Below are positions 51,650 to 60,491 of a stretch of DNA of 62,907 bases, one piece after another. Numbering within the stretch: the stretch's first letter is position 1; every line of letters starts with the position of its first letter. Under the pieces are notes generated by a model. The model was not told the origin of the DNA and ran no database searches. It worked only from the letters and a program-made list of their open reading frames with translations. Both the position numbers and the translations under genes were made by a program. Source of the DNA: a virus; the IMG/VR virus record IMGVR_UViG_3300017967_000020, positions 1 through 62,907 of that record; one strand, given 5' to 3'.

Positions 51650-52786
51650 ATGGCTCGCAAAGCAAAGATTAAGTCCGGAAACGGCAAACTGTCTTTTAAA
51701 GACAAACTAAAGATGATTAATAAATTGGCAGGTGGTGATGTAGCACACGATCTGACAGAAGAAAACCCAACAGATGTATATGATTGGATCCCAACCTCTT
51801 CAACTTGGTTGGACTCTATTATCTGCAGAGGACAGAAAGCAGGTATTCCTGTTGGTAGAATTACAGAATTAGCAGGACTGAGTGGAACAGGAAAGTCTTA
51901 TATGGCTGCTCAGATCTCTGGTAATGCACAGAAAAAAGGCTACAACGTTTATTATTTCGATTCCGAGTCGGCAATTAGTTCTGATTTCCTTGAAAAGTGT
52001 GGTTGTGTTTTAGAAGAGTCAGAAGATTATGGAGACTTTGTATATATTCAGGCTCAGAATGTCGAGTTTGTTCTTGAGACTATTGAAACAATCTTGGCAT
52101 CAGGAGAAGAGAATAATCTGTTTGTGTGGGATTCCTTGGCTCTTACTCCTGCTATTGCTGACTTAGAATCGGATTTTAATCCTCAGAGTACGATGGCAGT
52201 AAAGCCTCGTATCCTGTCGAAAGGTTTGGCTAAACTACTGCAGCCAATCTCTAATTCCAACTCCGCTTTGCTGGTATTGAATCAGTTGAAAGATAACATC
52301 ACTCGATCACCTGCTGAAGCACTTACTACGCCTTATTTCACTCCCGGTGGAAAAGCACTAATCTATTCATATTCCCTCCGTATTTGGCTTACAGGGAGAA
52401 AAGCAAAGGCATCCTTTGTTACAGATGATAAGGGCTATAGGATTGGTTCCGAAGTAAAATGTAAATTAGAAAAGTCACGCTTTGGAACGCACGGACGTAT
52501 GTGTAACTTCAAGATCCTATGGGGTGACGAAGTAGGTATTCAAGATGAAGAATCTTGGTTTGATGCTATTGCTCCTTCTGAATATATCAGCAATAGTGGG
52601 GCTTGGTTTAATCTTAAGAAAGATGATTTCGAGAGAAAGTTTCAGAAAGGAAAGTTTGCTGATATGGCTAGAGAAGATCAAGAATTTAGAAAAGTTATTT
52701 TGGACATCATTGATGAAGAAGTCATCATGAAGTTTGATAAAAGATTGGGTGAGGCATCCCAGTATTACGAAGAAAATGATGAATAG
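51650..52786 (+). CDS. uvsX: RecA-type recombinase (UvsX-like)
   Basis: The ATG at 51650 has GGAG at 51641-51644; the in-frame upstream extension to 51515 crosses two hairpins and is hydrophobic, so it is rejected. The product has 378 residues. Walker A GLSGTGKS at 76-83, VYYFDSESAIS, NLFVWDSLALTP (Walker B) and LLVLNQLKDN with loop 2 follow the RecA/UvsX order. It forms filaments on ssDNA for strand exchange and recombination-dependent replication, working with gp32 and the SbcCD-like protein. Length near T4 UvsX (391). Confidence 0.9.
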   Translation: MARKAKIKSGNGKLSFKDKLKMINKLAGGDVAHDLTEENPTDVYDWIPTSSTWLDSIICRGQKAGIPVGRITELAGLSGTGKSYMAAQISGNAQKKGYNVYYFDSESAISSDFLEKCGCVLEESEDYGDFVYIQAQNVEFVLETIETILASGEENNLFVWDSLALTPAIADLESDFNPQSTMAVKPRILSKGLAKLLQPISNSNSALLVLNQLKDNITRSPAEALTTPYFTPGGKALIYSYSLRIWLTGRKAKASFVTDDKGYRIGSEVKCKLEKSRFGTHGRMCNFKILWGDEVGIQDEESWFDAIAPSEYISNSGAWFNLKKDDFERKFQKGKFADMAREDQEFRKVILDIIDEEVIMKFDKRLGEASQYYEENDE

Positions 52787-52824
52787 AAACGTAATATAAA
52801 ATGACTCCTTTGTTTGTGTTGTGG

Positions 52825-52858
52825 CTCCCTATCATTAATTTGGTAGGGAGTTTTTTTT
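52825..52858 (+). terminator. Intrinsic terminator after uvsX
   Basis: CTCCCTATC (52825-52833) pairs with GGTAGGGAG (52842-52850), one T-G, followed by eight T. The last T residues double as the -35 box of the next promoter. Confidence 0.9.
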
Positions 52859-52886
52859 GAATATACTTTAATTTTAATCGTATAAT
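52857..52886 (+). promoter_or_regulatory. Early/middle-type promoter (TTGAAT-N18-TATAAT)
   Basis: TTGAAT at 52857-52862 and TATAAT at 52881-52886 with AATCG in front, directly behind the uvsX terminator. It drives the FEN gene at 52902. Confidence 0.65.
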
Positions 52887-52901
52887 ATATGTGGAGGGAT
52901 T

Positions 52902-53870
52902 ATGAAAAAAATTTTAATTATTGATGCACTTAATATGTTTTTTAGGTGCTATGCAAGGGATCCAAGTATTAGCATTCAAGGAAACCCTGCAGGCGGCTGT
53001 GTAGGCTTTCTAAAGAGTTTGCAGAAGTCTATAAGGCTAACTAACCCTGACGATGTTGTAATCGTTTGGGATGGCGGTGGAGGCTCTAGAAAGCGTCGCC
53101 AAATCAATGCTAATTATAAAGCAGGAAGAAAGGTTGTACATCTTCCAAAAGATATGGGACTTGACTTTTCAAAACAAGAAGAGCAAGACAATAAAATATG
53201 GCAACAGTCTAGGTTATTAGAATATCTAGATCATTTACCTATTTGTCAATTTATGTTTGAAGATGTTGAAGCAGATGATATCATCTCAGCAATTGTTCAA
53301 TCAAAAGCAGCGGCAAATGATCAAAAAATCATTTTGTCAAATGATAAAGACTTTATGCAGCTATGTGATGACAAGACGATATTGATGCGCCCTGCCAAAA
53401 AGCCTTGGGAAATATTGAATGTAAAAAGAATTCTAGAAGAATATGGCATTCATCCAAATAATATGGCATTAGCAAGGGCTATAGTTGGCGATCCATCAGA
53501 TAATCTTCCGGGAGTACCGGGGCTTGGATTTGGGCGAGTAGTCAAATTCTTTCCTTTCCTCTCTGAAGAAAGAGAATTCAATATCCAAGATCTATTTAAT
53601 GCAAGTAGAAATCTTCTCTTAGAAAAGAAGAGTAAATACCTATCAGATTTCTTGGAGCACGAAGAGGTAATACGTGAAAATTATAAAATTATGCAACTCT
53701 ATCAACCATCTGTCTCTTATCAAAGAAAACAAATTGTAGAAAATTGTCTTACAAATAGAGACAAACACTTCAATTTAACAGGGCTGAAATTGATGCTATC
53801 AGAAGACGGATTTATGTCTTTAAACTGGGATGTACTTGAACAAACAATGAGAAGAATTATTTCTGAATAA
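52902..53870 (+). CDS. 5'-3' exonuclease / RNase H (FEN family)
   Basis: This is a 322-residue protein with FEN/T4 RNase H motifs: ILIIDALNMFFRCY (D8 region), VVIVWDGGGGSRKRRQINAN, VEADDIISAI, ILSNDKDFMQL and GDPSDNLPGVPGLG (helix-hairpin-helix). These give the conserved acidic metal ligands. It removes RNA primers and 5' flaps; T4 Rnh (305 residues) does the same next to gp32. With the separate minimal Pol A at 48220 it recreates, in two chains, parts of cellular Pol I. Confidence 0.85.
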   Translation: MKKILIIDALNMFFRCYARDPSISIQGNPAGGCVGFLKSLQKSIRLTNPDDVVIVWDGGGGSRKRRQINANYKAGRKVVHLPKDMGLDFSKQEEQDNKIWQQSRLLEYLDHLPICQFMFEDVEADDIISAIVQSKAAANDQKIILSNDKDFMQLCDDKTILMRPAKKPWEILNVKRILEEYGIHPNNMALARAIVGDPSDNLPGVPGLGFGRVVKFFPFLSEEREFNIQDLFNASRNLLLEKKSKYLSDFLEHEEVIRENYKIMQLYQPSVSYQRKQIVENCLTNRDKHFNLTGLKLMLSEDGFMSLNWDVLEQTMRRIISE

Positions 53871-53892
53871 AAACACAACATAATCGTATAAT
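53863..53892 (+). promoter_or_regulatory. Early/middle-type promoter (CTGAAT-N18-TATAAT)
   Basis: CTGAAT at 53863-53868 overlaps the FEN stop codon; TATAAT at 53887-53892 with AATCG in front. It precedes the helicase-RNR operon. Confidence 0.6.
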
Positions 53893-53913
53893 AAAAACAA
53901 ACAAGGAGGGTTA

Positions 53914-55275
53914 ATGAATATGAGAAAATCACCAGAAGATTTTTCCAGATTTGGAAAACATTTTCAAGAATCAATGGTTCAGTTAATGTTGGAGGATAGA
54001 AACTACTGTGATCAAATCACGGAAGTGCTTGATATCAATTTCTTTGAATTATCTTATCTACAGACATTCGTGTCTAAAATCATCAAATATCGTGAGAAAT
54101 ACAAGGTTCATCCGACATACAAGACGATGATTACAATCTTACGAACAGAACTGGAAAATGAAAATGAAGCATTACAGCGTCAAATAAAGGAGTATTTTGC
54201 TCGTATTCACGGATCTGAAGTTGAAGACTCAGAGTATATTATGGGAGTTAGTCTTGACTTCTGTCGAAAACAGAAACTAAAAGGTGCTCTAATGGAGACT
54301 GTAGAGCTTATGCAGTCGTCCTCATTTGATGAAATTAGCAAAATTATTAATGATGCACTTTCATTGGGTTTGGGCAATGAGGCAGGCTATGAATATCTTA
54401 CAGACTTTGAAGAAAGATATCAATTAAAGGCTCGTAATCCTCAATCTACAGGATGGGATGAGATAGACGACATCACACAAGGTGGGTTGGGTATGGGCGA
54501 ATTAGGAGTGGTTGTTGCTCCTACTGGAGCAGGTAAATCAATGGTTCTAACTTATTTGGGAGCCGAAGCGATTAAGACAGGTAAAACAGTTGTGCACTAT
54601 ACTTTTGAACTTTCTGATAAAGTTATTGGCAGACGCTATGATTCATGTATAACCAATGTCCCACTTCAAGATTTGAATAAATTTAAAGAACAAGTTTACG
54701 ATGAGATTAGTCAATTAAAAGGAACGCTTATAATTAAAGAATACCCAACAAAATCAGCTTCAACTCAGACTTTAAGAAATCATTTGGAGAAGTTGAAAAA
54801 ACGGGGAATTGATATTGGTATGATTATTGTTGATTATGCCGATTTATTGAAGCCTGTTAGTATGACGAGGGAGAAAAGGCATGATTTGGAGAACATTTAT
54901 GAGGAATTGCGAGGTATCGCTCAAACATTTCAATGTCCGTTGTGGACTGCTTCTCAGACAAATCGTTCCGGACTCAATGCCGAAGTTGTCACGATGGAAG
55001 CAATCTCAGAAGCATTCAATAAATGCTTTGTTGCTGACTTTATTTGCTCTGTATCAAGAACGGCTCAAGATAAAGTCAATAATACTGGTAGAATGTTCGT
55101 AGCTAAGAATAGAAATGGAGTAGACGGTATCGTATATCCTATCATGGCTGATTGGAGCACTGTATCAATGGAAGTTCTGGCTGAGTCTACAGAAACAATG
55201 CAGGAAATAGAGGAAAGATCTCTCTCTGAGCACAAAGCAGATCTATACCAAAGATACAAAAATAAGGAGAAATAA
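53914..55275 (+). CDS. Replicative DNA helicase (gp41 / DnaB-like)
   Basis: This is a 453-residue hexameric helicase. The N-terminal helical domain (about 1-150) is followed by the RecA-like core: VVVAPTGAGKS at 199-209 (Walker A), VVHYTFELSD, MIIVDYADLLKP (Walker B), LWTASQTNRS and a late Arg. It unwinds the fork 5'-3' and recruits the primase encoded at 2329. The ATG at 53914 follows GGAGGG; a second ATG at 53920 is possible. Ends one base before the RNR ATG. Confidence 0.92.
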   Translation: MNMRKSPEDFSRFGKHFQESMVQLMLEDRNYCDQITEVLDINFFELSYLQTFVSKIIKYREKYKVHPTYKTMITILRTELENENEALQRQIKEYFARIHGSEVEDSEYIMGVSLDFCRKQKLKGALMETVELMQSSSFDEISKIINDALSLGLGNEAGYEYLTDFEERYQLKARNPQSTGWDEIDDITQGGLGMGELGVVVAPTGAGKSMVLTYLGAEAIKTGKTVVHYTFELSDKVIGRRYDSCITNVPLQDLNKFKEQVYDEISQLKGTLIIKEYPTKSASTQTLRNHLEKLKKRGIDIGMIIVDYADLLKPVSMTREKRHDLENIYEELRGIAQTFQCPLWTASQTNRSGLNAEVVTMEAISEAFNKCFVADFICSVSRTAQDKVNNTGRMFVAKNRNGVDGIVYPIMADWSTVSMEVLAESTETMQEIEERSLSEHKADLYQRYKNKEK

Positions 55276-55276
55276 G

Positions 55277-57133
55277 ATGGAAGTATCAAATCAAATACTA
55301 TCGGACATCACAGTCCACATGAAATACGCTCGTTATCTGGAAGACAAGCAGAGACGAGAAAACTGGAATGAACTTGTCACTCGTAATATGGAGATGCATA
55401 TTAAAAAATATCCTCAACTGAGGGATGAGATCATTGAAACTTATAAGATGGTATTTGACAAGAAAGTACTTCCATCAATGCGCTCAATGCAATTTGGAGG
55501 AAAGCCAATTGAACTTTCTCCTAACCGTATCTTCAATTGTGCTTTTATGCCGGTTGACGATCTGCGTTCTTTCTCAGAAGCAATGTTCTTGCTTTTGGGT
55601 GGAACTGGAGTAGGATTCTCAGTTCAAAAGCACCACATTGAGAAGTTGCCTGAGATCCGCAAGCCAAATGAGAACAGAACTCGACGATATCTTGTTGCCG
55701 ACTCTATTGAAGGATGGGCAGATGCCATTAAAGTACTTCTTAATTCTTATTTTAATGGTACATCGAAAATTCGTTTTGATTTTTCTGATATTCGCCCAAA
55801 AGGAGCAAAACTGATTACTTCCGGTGGTAAAGCACCCGGCCCACAGCCTCTTCGTGAATGCATCGTGAAGGTAAAGGGAATCCTGCGTGAAAAGCAAGAT
55901 GGAGACAAATTGACTACTCTTGAAGCACATGATATTATGTGTCATATTGCTGACGCTGTCCTTGCAGGTGGTATTCGACGTGCCGCTTTGATCTCTTTGT
56001 TCTCTGCAGATGACGTGGAAATGCTGACTTGTAAATCGGGTAATTGGTGGGAATTGAACCCTCAGCGTGGTAGAGCAAATAACTCAGTAGTTCTTCTTCG
56101 TCACCGAGTCACAAAAGACTTCTTTATGGACATCTGGGAACGTGTGAAAGCGTCAGGTGCTGGAGAGCCCGGATTCTACTTCTCTAACGATAAAGATTGG
56201 GGTACAAATCCTTGCTGCGAGATCGCTCTTCGCTCCTATCAGTTCTGTAACTTGACTGAGATCAATGTATCAGATATTCAGAGTCAAGAGGAATTAGAAA
56301 AGCGCTCAAGAGCAGCAGCGTTTATTGGGACACTTCAGGCTGGTTATACAGACTTTCATTATCTTCGTCCTGTGTGGCAACGTACAACTGAGAAAGATGC
56401 TCTTGTAGGAGTATCTATGACTGGTATTGCATCAGGTGGGGTTCTAGGATTGGATATGAATCAAGCAGCCCTTGAAGTCAAGAAAGAGAACCGTAGAATT
56501 GCAATGCAAATTGGCATTAAGCCAGCGGCTCGAACAACTTGTGTGAAGCCTGCCGGAACCACTTCATTGACTCTTGGAACTTCCTCCGGAATTCATGCGT
56601 GGCATAACGACTTTTATATACGCAGAATCCGCGTAGGAAAGAATGAGGCAATTTATCAATATCTGGCAATCAACCATCCAGAGTTGGTTGAAGACGAATA
56701 TTTCTCACCTCATGACACAGCAGTTATTTCTGCACCACAGAAGGCTCCTGAAGGCGCCATAACACGTTCTGAGAGTGCTATGGATATGTTGAGTAGGGTA
56801 AAAGACGTAACCTCTTCTTGGGTGCGTGGTGGACACCAGAAAGGACAGAATACACACAATGTTTCTGCTACTGTTACCATCAAAGATGATGAATGGGATA
56901 TGGTTGGTGAATGGATGTGGGAAAATCGTGAATTCTATAATGGATTATCTGTTCTTCCTTTCTCTGATCATACTTATAAACAAGCTCCCTTTGAGGACTG
57001 TTCAGAGGAAGAGTATCAAGAAATGCTCAAACATTTGAAAGAAATTAATCTAGATAATGTTATAGAGATCGATGACAATACAGAACTCACAGGGCAAGTA
57101 GCCTGTGGTGGAGGATCTTGCGAAATCTTTTAA
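55277..57133 (+). CDS. nrdJ: Class II (B12-dependent) ribonucleotide reductase
   Basis: This is a 618-residue single-subunit reductase. IFNCAFMPVDDLRSF carries the first redox Cys. LLLGGTGVGFSVQ, GGIRRAAL and NPCCEIALRSYQFCNLTEIN give the radical Cys and paired Cys with the N-x-C-x-E layout. PAGTTSLTLGTSSGIH and the terminal C610-x4-C615 (ACGGGSCEIF) re-reduction pair follow. This is the monomeric adenosylcobalamin-type (RTPR) family, and no small subunit gene is seen. It makes dNTPs without oxygen or an R2 protein but needs host or environmental B12. T4 uses class I NrdAB instead. Confidence 0.85.
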   Translation: MEVSNQILSDITVHMKYARYLEDKQRRENWNELVTRNMEMHIKKYPQLRDEIIETYKMVFDKKVLPSMRSMQFGGKPIELSPNRIFNCAFMPVDDLRSFSEAMFLLLGGTGVGFSVQKHHIEKLPEIRKPNENRTRRYLVADSIEGWADAIKVLLNSYFNGTSKIRFDFSDIRPKGAKLITSGGKAPGPQPLRECIVKVKGILREKQDGDKLTTLEAHDIMCHIADAVLAGGIRRAALISLFSADDVEMLTCKSGNWWELNPQRGRANNSVVLLRHRVTKDFFMDIWERVKASGAGEPGFYFSNDKDWGTNPCCEIALRSYQFCNLTEINVSDIQSQEELEKRSRAAAFIGTLQAGYTDFHYLRPVWQRTTEKDALVGVSMTGIASGGVLGLDMNQAALEVKKENRRIAMQIGIKPAARTTCVKPAGTTSLTLGTSSGIHAWHNDFYIRRIRVGKNEAIYQYLAINHPELVEDEYFSPHDTAVISAPQKAPEGAITRSESAMDMLSRVKDVTSSWVRGGHQKGQNTHNVSATVTIKDDEWDMVGEWMWENREFYNGLSVLPFSDHTYKQAPFEDCSEEEYQEMLKHLKEINLDNVIEIDDNTELTGQVACGGGSCEIF

Positions 57134-57160
57134 CCCCCTAAATAAAAAACAAAATTTGTT

Positions 57161-57207
57161 CCCCAATGAAGTATACACTGATAAGGTTGCCTCTCTTGGG
57201 GTTTTTT
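57161..57207 (+). terminator. Intrinsic terminator after RNR
   Basis: CCCCAA (57161-57166) pairs with TTGGGG (57196-57201) with a 29-base loop, followed by six T. The short stem and long loop make it weaker than the uvsX terminator. Confidence 0.55.
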
Positions 57208-57208
57208 A

Positions 57209-57239
57209 TTGAATAAAAACGACTGTTCAAACGTATAAT
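57209..57239 (+). promoter_or_regulatory. Early/middle-type promoter (TTGAAT-N19-TATAAT)
   Basis: TTGAAT at 57209-57214 and TATAAT at 57234-57239 with AAACG in front, behind the RNR terminator. It drives the co-chaperonin-ThyX operon. Confidence 0.65.
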
Positions 57240-57254
57240 ATAAGAGGAGGAATT

Positions 57255-57524
57255 ATGAAACCAGTTAATAGACATTTATTGGTAGAAATACCAGTTGTAG
57301 AAGAAGAGGAAGTATCATCAACTTTTCTCTTGCCTGAGTCTTATAAGACAAAGGAAGTGCAGCGATATACGAGAGTTCGTATTATTGCTTGCGCAGATGA
57401 TTGCAAAGCCAACTATAGTGGCGAGGCATATGTAGAAACATCAATGATCGAGGATATCTCTATCAACGGTGAATTATATCATATTGTCCCTGAAAACTAT
57501 TTAGTACTGTTATTGGAGGCATAA
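57255..57524 (+). CDS. GroES-like co-chaperonin (gp31-type)
   Basis: This 89-residue protein has the Cpn10 pattern: MKPVNRHLLVEIPVVEEEEV (first strands), a mobile-loop-like STFLLPESYKTKEV, VRIIACADDC, and a closing YHIVPENYLVLLLEA strand. T4 gp31 replaces GroES to let GroEL fold the capsid protein; a capsid of 586 residues here could need the same. It lacks a clear IVL-type tripeptide in the loop but has TFLL at that place. Its stop overlaps the ThyX ATG by one base. Confidence 0.65.
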   Translation: MKPVNRHLLVEIPVVEEEEVSSTFLLPESYKTKEVQRYTRVRIIACADDCKANYSGEAYVETSMIEDISINGELYHIVPENYLVLLLEA

Positions 57525-58246
57525 TGGATGAAAAGACAATTTACTTATATGGAGATGATATCGGCAGCGTTTCTCTCGTTAATCACATGGGTGACGACAT
57601 CACTGTTGTTAATTCTGCAAGGGTTTCTTTTGGTGTCGAGAAACACGAACTCGATAGAAGAGACAAGCGCCTTATCAATTACCTTATTAAACATCGCCAC
57701 ACATCAACTCTTGAGCATAATCTTATTACTTTCAAATTCGTTGTCCCTTTGTTTGTGCGTTCTCAGCACCACAGGCATCGTACTTGGAGTTATAATGAGA
57801 TTAGTCGCAGATATACGGACAAAGATCTCAGGTTCTACGAACCACTGATGTTCAGAACTCAGCATGAGAGCAACCGTCAGGCATCAAATCAGGATGATGT
57901 AGCAAATCCTACAATTGCACCACAGTTCATCGATTCTTACATATCTGCAGCAGATGCAGTAAAATCATGGCATAACCAGTCGTTAGACTTTTTTAATAAG
58001 TTGATCGATGCGGGTGTCTGCCGAGAACAAGCAAGAGGTGTGCTGCCTCAGAATCTCTACACTGAGTATTATGGAACAGTGAACCTCAACAACCTTTTGA
58101 AGTTCATTGACTTGAGAACTCATGAAGGAGCGCAATGGGAGATCCAGAAAGTAGCAGAAGCCTGCTTGGATATCGCAACAGAACTGTTCCCAGTTACTGT
58201 GAACGCATATAGGAAGATTAGAAATGAAACCCAATCCTCATCGTGA
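57524..58246 (+). CDS. thyX: Flavin-dependent thymidylate synthase
   Basis: This 240-residue protein carries the ThyX signature RHRTWSYNEIS (R84-H-R86, seven residues, S94), FAD/dUMP-binding segments FKFVVPLFVRSQHHRHR, and C-terminal QARGVLPQNLYTEYYGTVNL plus LRTHEGAQWEIQKVA. It converts dUMP to dTMP with FADH2 and methylene-tetrahydrofolate and would pair with the class II RNR to feed AT-rich DNA synthesis. T4 encodes the unrelated ThyA (td). Overlaps the next gene by 23 bases. Confidence 0.95.
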   Translation: MDEKTIYLYGDDIGSVSLVNHMGDDITVVNSARVSFGVEKHELDRRDKRLINYLIKHRHTSTLEHNLITFKFVVPLFVRSQHHRHRTWSYNEISRRYTDKDLRFYEPLMFRTQHESNRQASNQDDVANPTIAPQFIDSYISAADAVKSWHNQSLDFFNKLIDAGVCREQARGVLPQNLYTEYYGTVNLNNLLKFIDLRTHEGAQWEIQKVAEACLDIATELFPVTVNAYRKIRNETQSSS

Positions 58247-59036
58247 AACAGATCTTTACTTTGATAAGGTAATAATCGGAAGCTCAGTCCAGGCAATGGT
58301 TACAGCATACAAATATGAAATTCCGATCTTTATAGATCAGACTCATAAACCATTGCCATTCTATCACATTCCTCCAGAATTGGATCTGTCTCAGATTGAT
58401 GTCAATAACCAAACTATGGAATATACTCTTCTCTCTGGTAAAAAAGAATTAAGAGGCATGCAGAAATTAGAACTATGGAATATTATGGCTTATAGATTGG
58501 GCATTATGGGACTACTTCCGATGTATGGAAAATATGAAAATAGATTTACTGAGAAGATTCCAATGAATAATAATATTCGAATGTTCACGATTAAAGCAGA
58601 CAATAAAGTAACGCATGTACATTCGAAAAAAACTATACTTTTTGATTATCAAAAATATATTGGAGGGAGTAGAACCTATATGGTTAATGATTATATCGAT
58701 TTGGATAGGACACATGACTTTAAGGCTGACTTGTTTGTGTCAAAAGATTGTGATTTCAAAGATACTTTATGCTTTGAAACAGTCTTTTTCAAAACAAAAA
58801 GAAGAAAGCATAGAATATGCGCTAAATCTATAATTTCGGAGTCCGCACTCCAATCTTGGAAATATAGTCAGACTTCTGTAAGACTAAAAACAGAAAGTTC
58901 CATATTCTGGAATCTGGAAAAAGACTTCGGACTAATATTAGGTGAAAGAGAGATTTGCCCAATAATGAACAGGATGGAAGATTCACTAGAAAACATTGTT
59001 AATTTTGATATTATGGATATGGAGATTTATAAGTGA
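58224..59036 (+). CDS. Rossmann-like unknown protein, pair with 59033
   Basis: This is a 270-residue protein. The start DLYFDKVIIGSSVQAMVTAY with IPIFIDQ looks like a first beta-alpha-beta unit of a nucleotide-binding fold, but the GSSVQA turn lacks the GxGxxG of FAD/NAD enzymes. The rest is beta/charged without motif. It is coupled to ThyX (overlap) and to the next gene (GTG overlaps its stop). Marine phages carry similar pairs; function not known. Confidence 0.4.
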   Translation: MKPNPHRETDLYFDKVIIGSSVQAMVTAYKYEIPIFIDQTHKPLPFYHIPPELDLSQIDVNNQTMEYTLLSGKKELRGMQKLELWNIMAYRLGIMGLLPMYGKYENRFTEKIPMNNNIRMFTIKADNKVTHVHSKKTILFDYQKYIGGSRTYMVNDYIDLDRTHDFKADLFVSKDCDFKDTLCFETVFFKTKRRKHRICAKSIISESALQSWKYSQTSVRLKTESSIFWNLEKDFGLILGEREICPIMNRMEDSLENIVNFDIMDMEIYK

Positions 59037-59920
59037 GTAATTTAAATTTCCACTTAGCAGGCATAATACCTCTATCGTCTATTCCATTGAACTACAATAT
59101 ACCTTACCACCCTTGCTTGCTTCCATTGGATGATAACTATCTGATGATTCATAGGGCTATTATGGAATGTGCTTGGGCAGGGTGTGAAACAATATGGATT
59201 GTTGCAGATCCAGACATTCAGCCAATGTTCAAGAAGGTGATAGGAGATTATGTTTATGATCCTGTAAACTATCACCGCCCAATGGATCCAGATAGATTTG
59301 CTAAAAGAAGCATGATTCCAATCTACTTTACTTCGATTGACATTAAAAATAGAAACAAGCGAGATTCATATGGATGGAGCATCATAGAAGGCGCATATAT
59401 GGCTTATAGGGTATCTAATCAACTTTCCAAGTGGGTAGTGCCAAGTATGTATTATGTGGCTTTTCCTTGGAGTTTATATCCTCCTGAGATAGTAAGAGAA
59501 TTCAGAAAGCCAATATCTACACATAAAAGATTCAGAATCACTTCTCAAGGCGAGGGGATCAAACAGGGCAAGATGATGGGCTTTACTTTTAATGAAGAAG
59601 ATTTCATCAACTGTCGTGCTTGGGTTAGGAAAGAAGGGACAGGTAGATATGTTCCCGGAGGCAAGAAGAATGAACAAGGTTTACCTAGAGAGTTATTGCC
59701 TGCAGAAGAAAGATGGAGTGGTAGACATTTTCAACTTGAAGATGTTTTCTGTAAGCTAGGAGAAGAAGCGACAAGTCTTGATCTTCCTTATTACTTTGAT
59801 GCCACTTCTTTCAAAGGTTATCGTGATTGGGCGGCATCTCAAATTGAGATATCTAAGCCTCCTGTAGAGAAGTGGATAGAGCCTTCAAGATATAAAAAAT
59901 CTTTATTGGAATTTGAGTGA
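59033..59920 (+). CDS. Nucleotidyltransferase-like protein (GT-A-type fold), unknown
   Basis: The GTG start at 59033 overlaps the preceding stop. The product has 295 residues. LAGIIPLSSIPLNYNIPYHP, then LMIHRAIMECAWAGCETIWI with VADPDIQPMFKKVIGDYVYD, resembles the start of sugar-nucleotide transferases (template P-L-P, helix, C-x-T-I-W-I-V strand). The usual G-x-G-T-R loop is missing, so sugar activation is unproven. The C-terminal half is Trp/Arg/Glu-rich. Could modify DNA bases or a sugar; I do not claim a substrate. Confidence 0.4.
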   Translation: MSNLNFHLAGIIPLSSIPLNYNIPYHPCLLPLDDNYLMIHRAIMECAWAGCETIWIVADPDIQPMFKKVIGDYVYDPVNYHRPMDPDRFAKRSMIPIYFTSIDIKNRNKRDSYGWSIIEGAYMAYRVSNQLSKWVVPSMYYVAFPWSLYPPEIVREFRKPISTHKRFRITSQGEGIKQGKMMGFTFNEEDFINCRAWVRKEGTGRYVPGGKKNEQGLPRELLPAEERWSGRHFQLEDVFCKLGEEATSLDLPYYFDATSFKGYRDWAASQIEISKPPVEKWIEPSRYKKSLLEFE

Positions 59921-59936
59921 TTAACAAATTAATTCA

Positions 59937-59944
59937 CTATTTAT
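59937..59944 (+). promoter_or_regulatory. Late-type promoter motif among early genes (CACTATTTAT)
   Basis: CACTATTTATTCTGAAAATC begins at 59935, 40 bp before the leader gene at 59977. It is the only clear late-type copy between 39 kb and the right edge and serves precisely the two leader proteins. This supports late, virion-type expression of those genes. Confidence 0.6.
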
Positions 59945-59948
59945 TCTG

Positions 59949-60491
59949 AAAATCATTCATTTAAGGAGAATTTAAAATGAAAGTAACAAAATCCTATATC
60001 AAACAACTCGTAAAAGAAGAGTTAAACAGAGTCCTAGAAGAAGAGATGGCTCCATATGGAATGGATCCATATAAACTTCCACGTAAAGGTACTGTTGGCG
60101 AATATACTTGGGAAGCCCTCTTGGGCAAAAAACAAGGTGGCGCTCAAGATATAACAATTAGAGTTACCGGTGGTGGAAAAACCGTTGCTTGGGATTTTCA
60201 CAGTCACCCAACATCCCTTGCAACAATGTTGGGAAAACTCAACAATGAACCAGATGAGGCAGAACAATACATTCAGATGGCATTAAAAAATGGCAAAGAT
60301 GTAACCCCGATGAAAGGTGGGAATGAGTGGTATGGTGGCAAGTCATCAAATTCAGGCGTATCTTCAGCACAAGATAAATACTGGAACAGATAACAAATGG
60401 CAATACTAAAAAAAATCATTCATTCAAGGAGAATTTAAAATGAAAGTAACAAAATCTTATATCAAACAACTCGTAAAAGAAGAGCTAAACA
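59949..60491 (+). repeat. Duplicated leader plus ribosome-site cassette (80 bp)
   Basis: Bases 59949-60028 (leader mRNA, AAGGAGAATTTAAA ribosome site and first 17 codons) recur at 60412-60491 with 3 mismatches. The genes downstream of each copy are unrelated. This is a duplicated 5' cassette feeding different cargo. Confidence 0.9.
59977..60393 (+). CDS. Class A leader protein, predicted internal-head cargo
   Basis: This is a 138-residue protein starting MKVTKSYIKQLVKEEL, then LEE22/E23. The mature part (about 116 residues) is Gly/Lys-rich with ITIRVTGGGKTVAWDF and a HSHPTS sequence, and no established family. It has its own late promoter although its neighbours are metabolic and replication genes. 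I infer head packaging via the leader. A JAMM peptidase is not supported (see rejected items). Confidence 0.5.
   Translation: MKVTKSYIKQLVKEELNRVLEEEMAPYGMDPYKLPRKGTVGEYTWEALLGKKQGGAQDITIRVTGGGKTVAWDFHSHPTSLATMLGKLNNEPDEAEQYIQMALKNGKDVTPMKGGNEWYGGKSSNSGVSSAQDKYWNR

Noticed and set aside
60160-60230. JAMM/MPN peptidase reading of the HSHPTS sequence in the 59977 protein
   Set aside because: HSHP is present but the required upstream Glu and the following Ser-x-x-Asp at the right distance are not, and the domain is too short.
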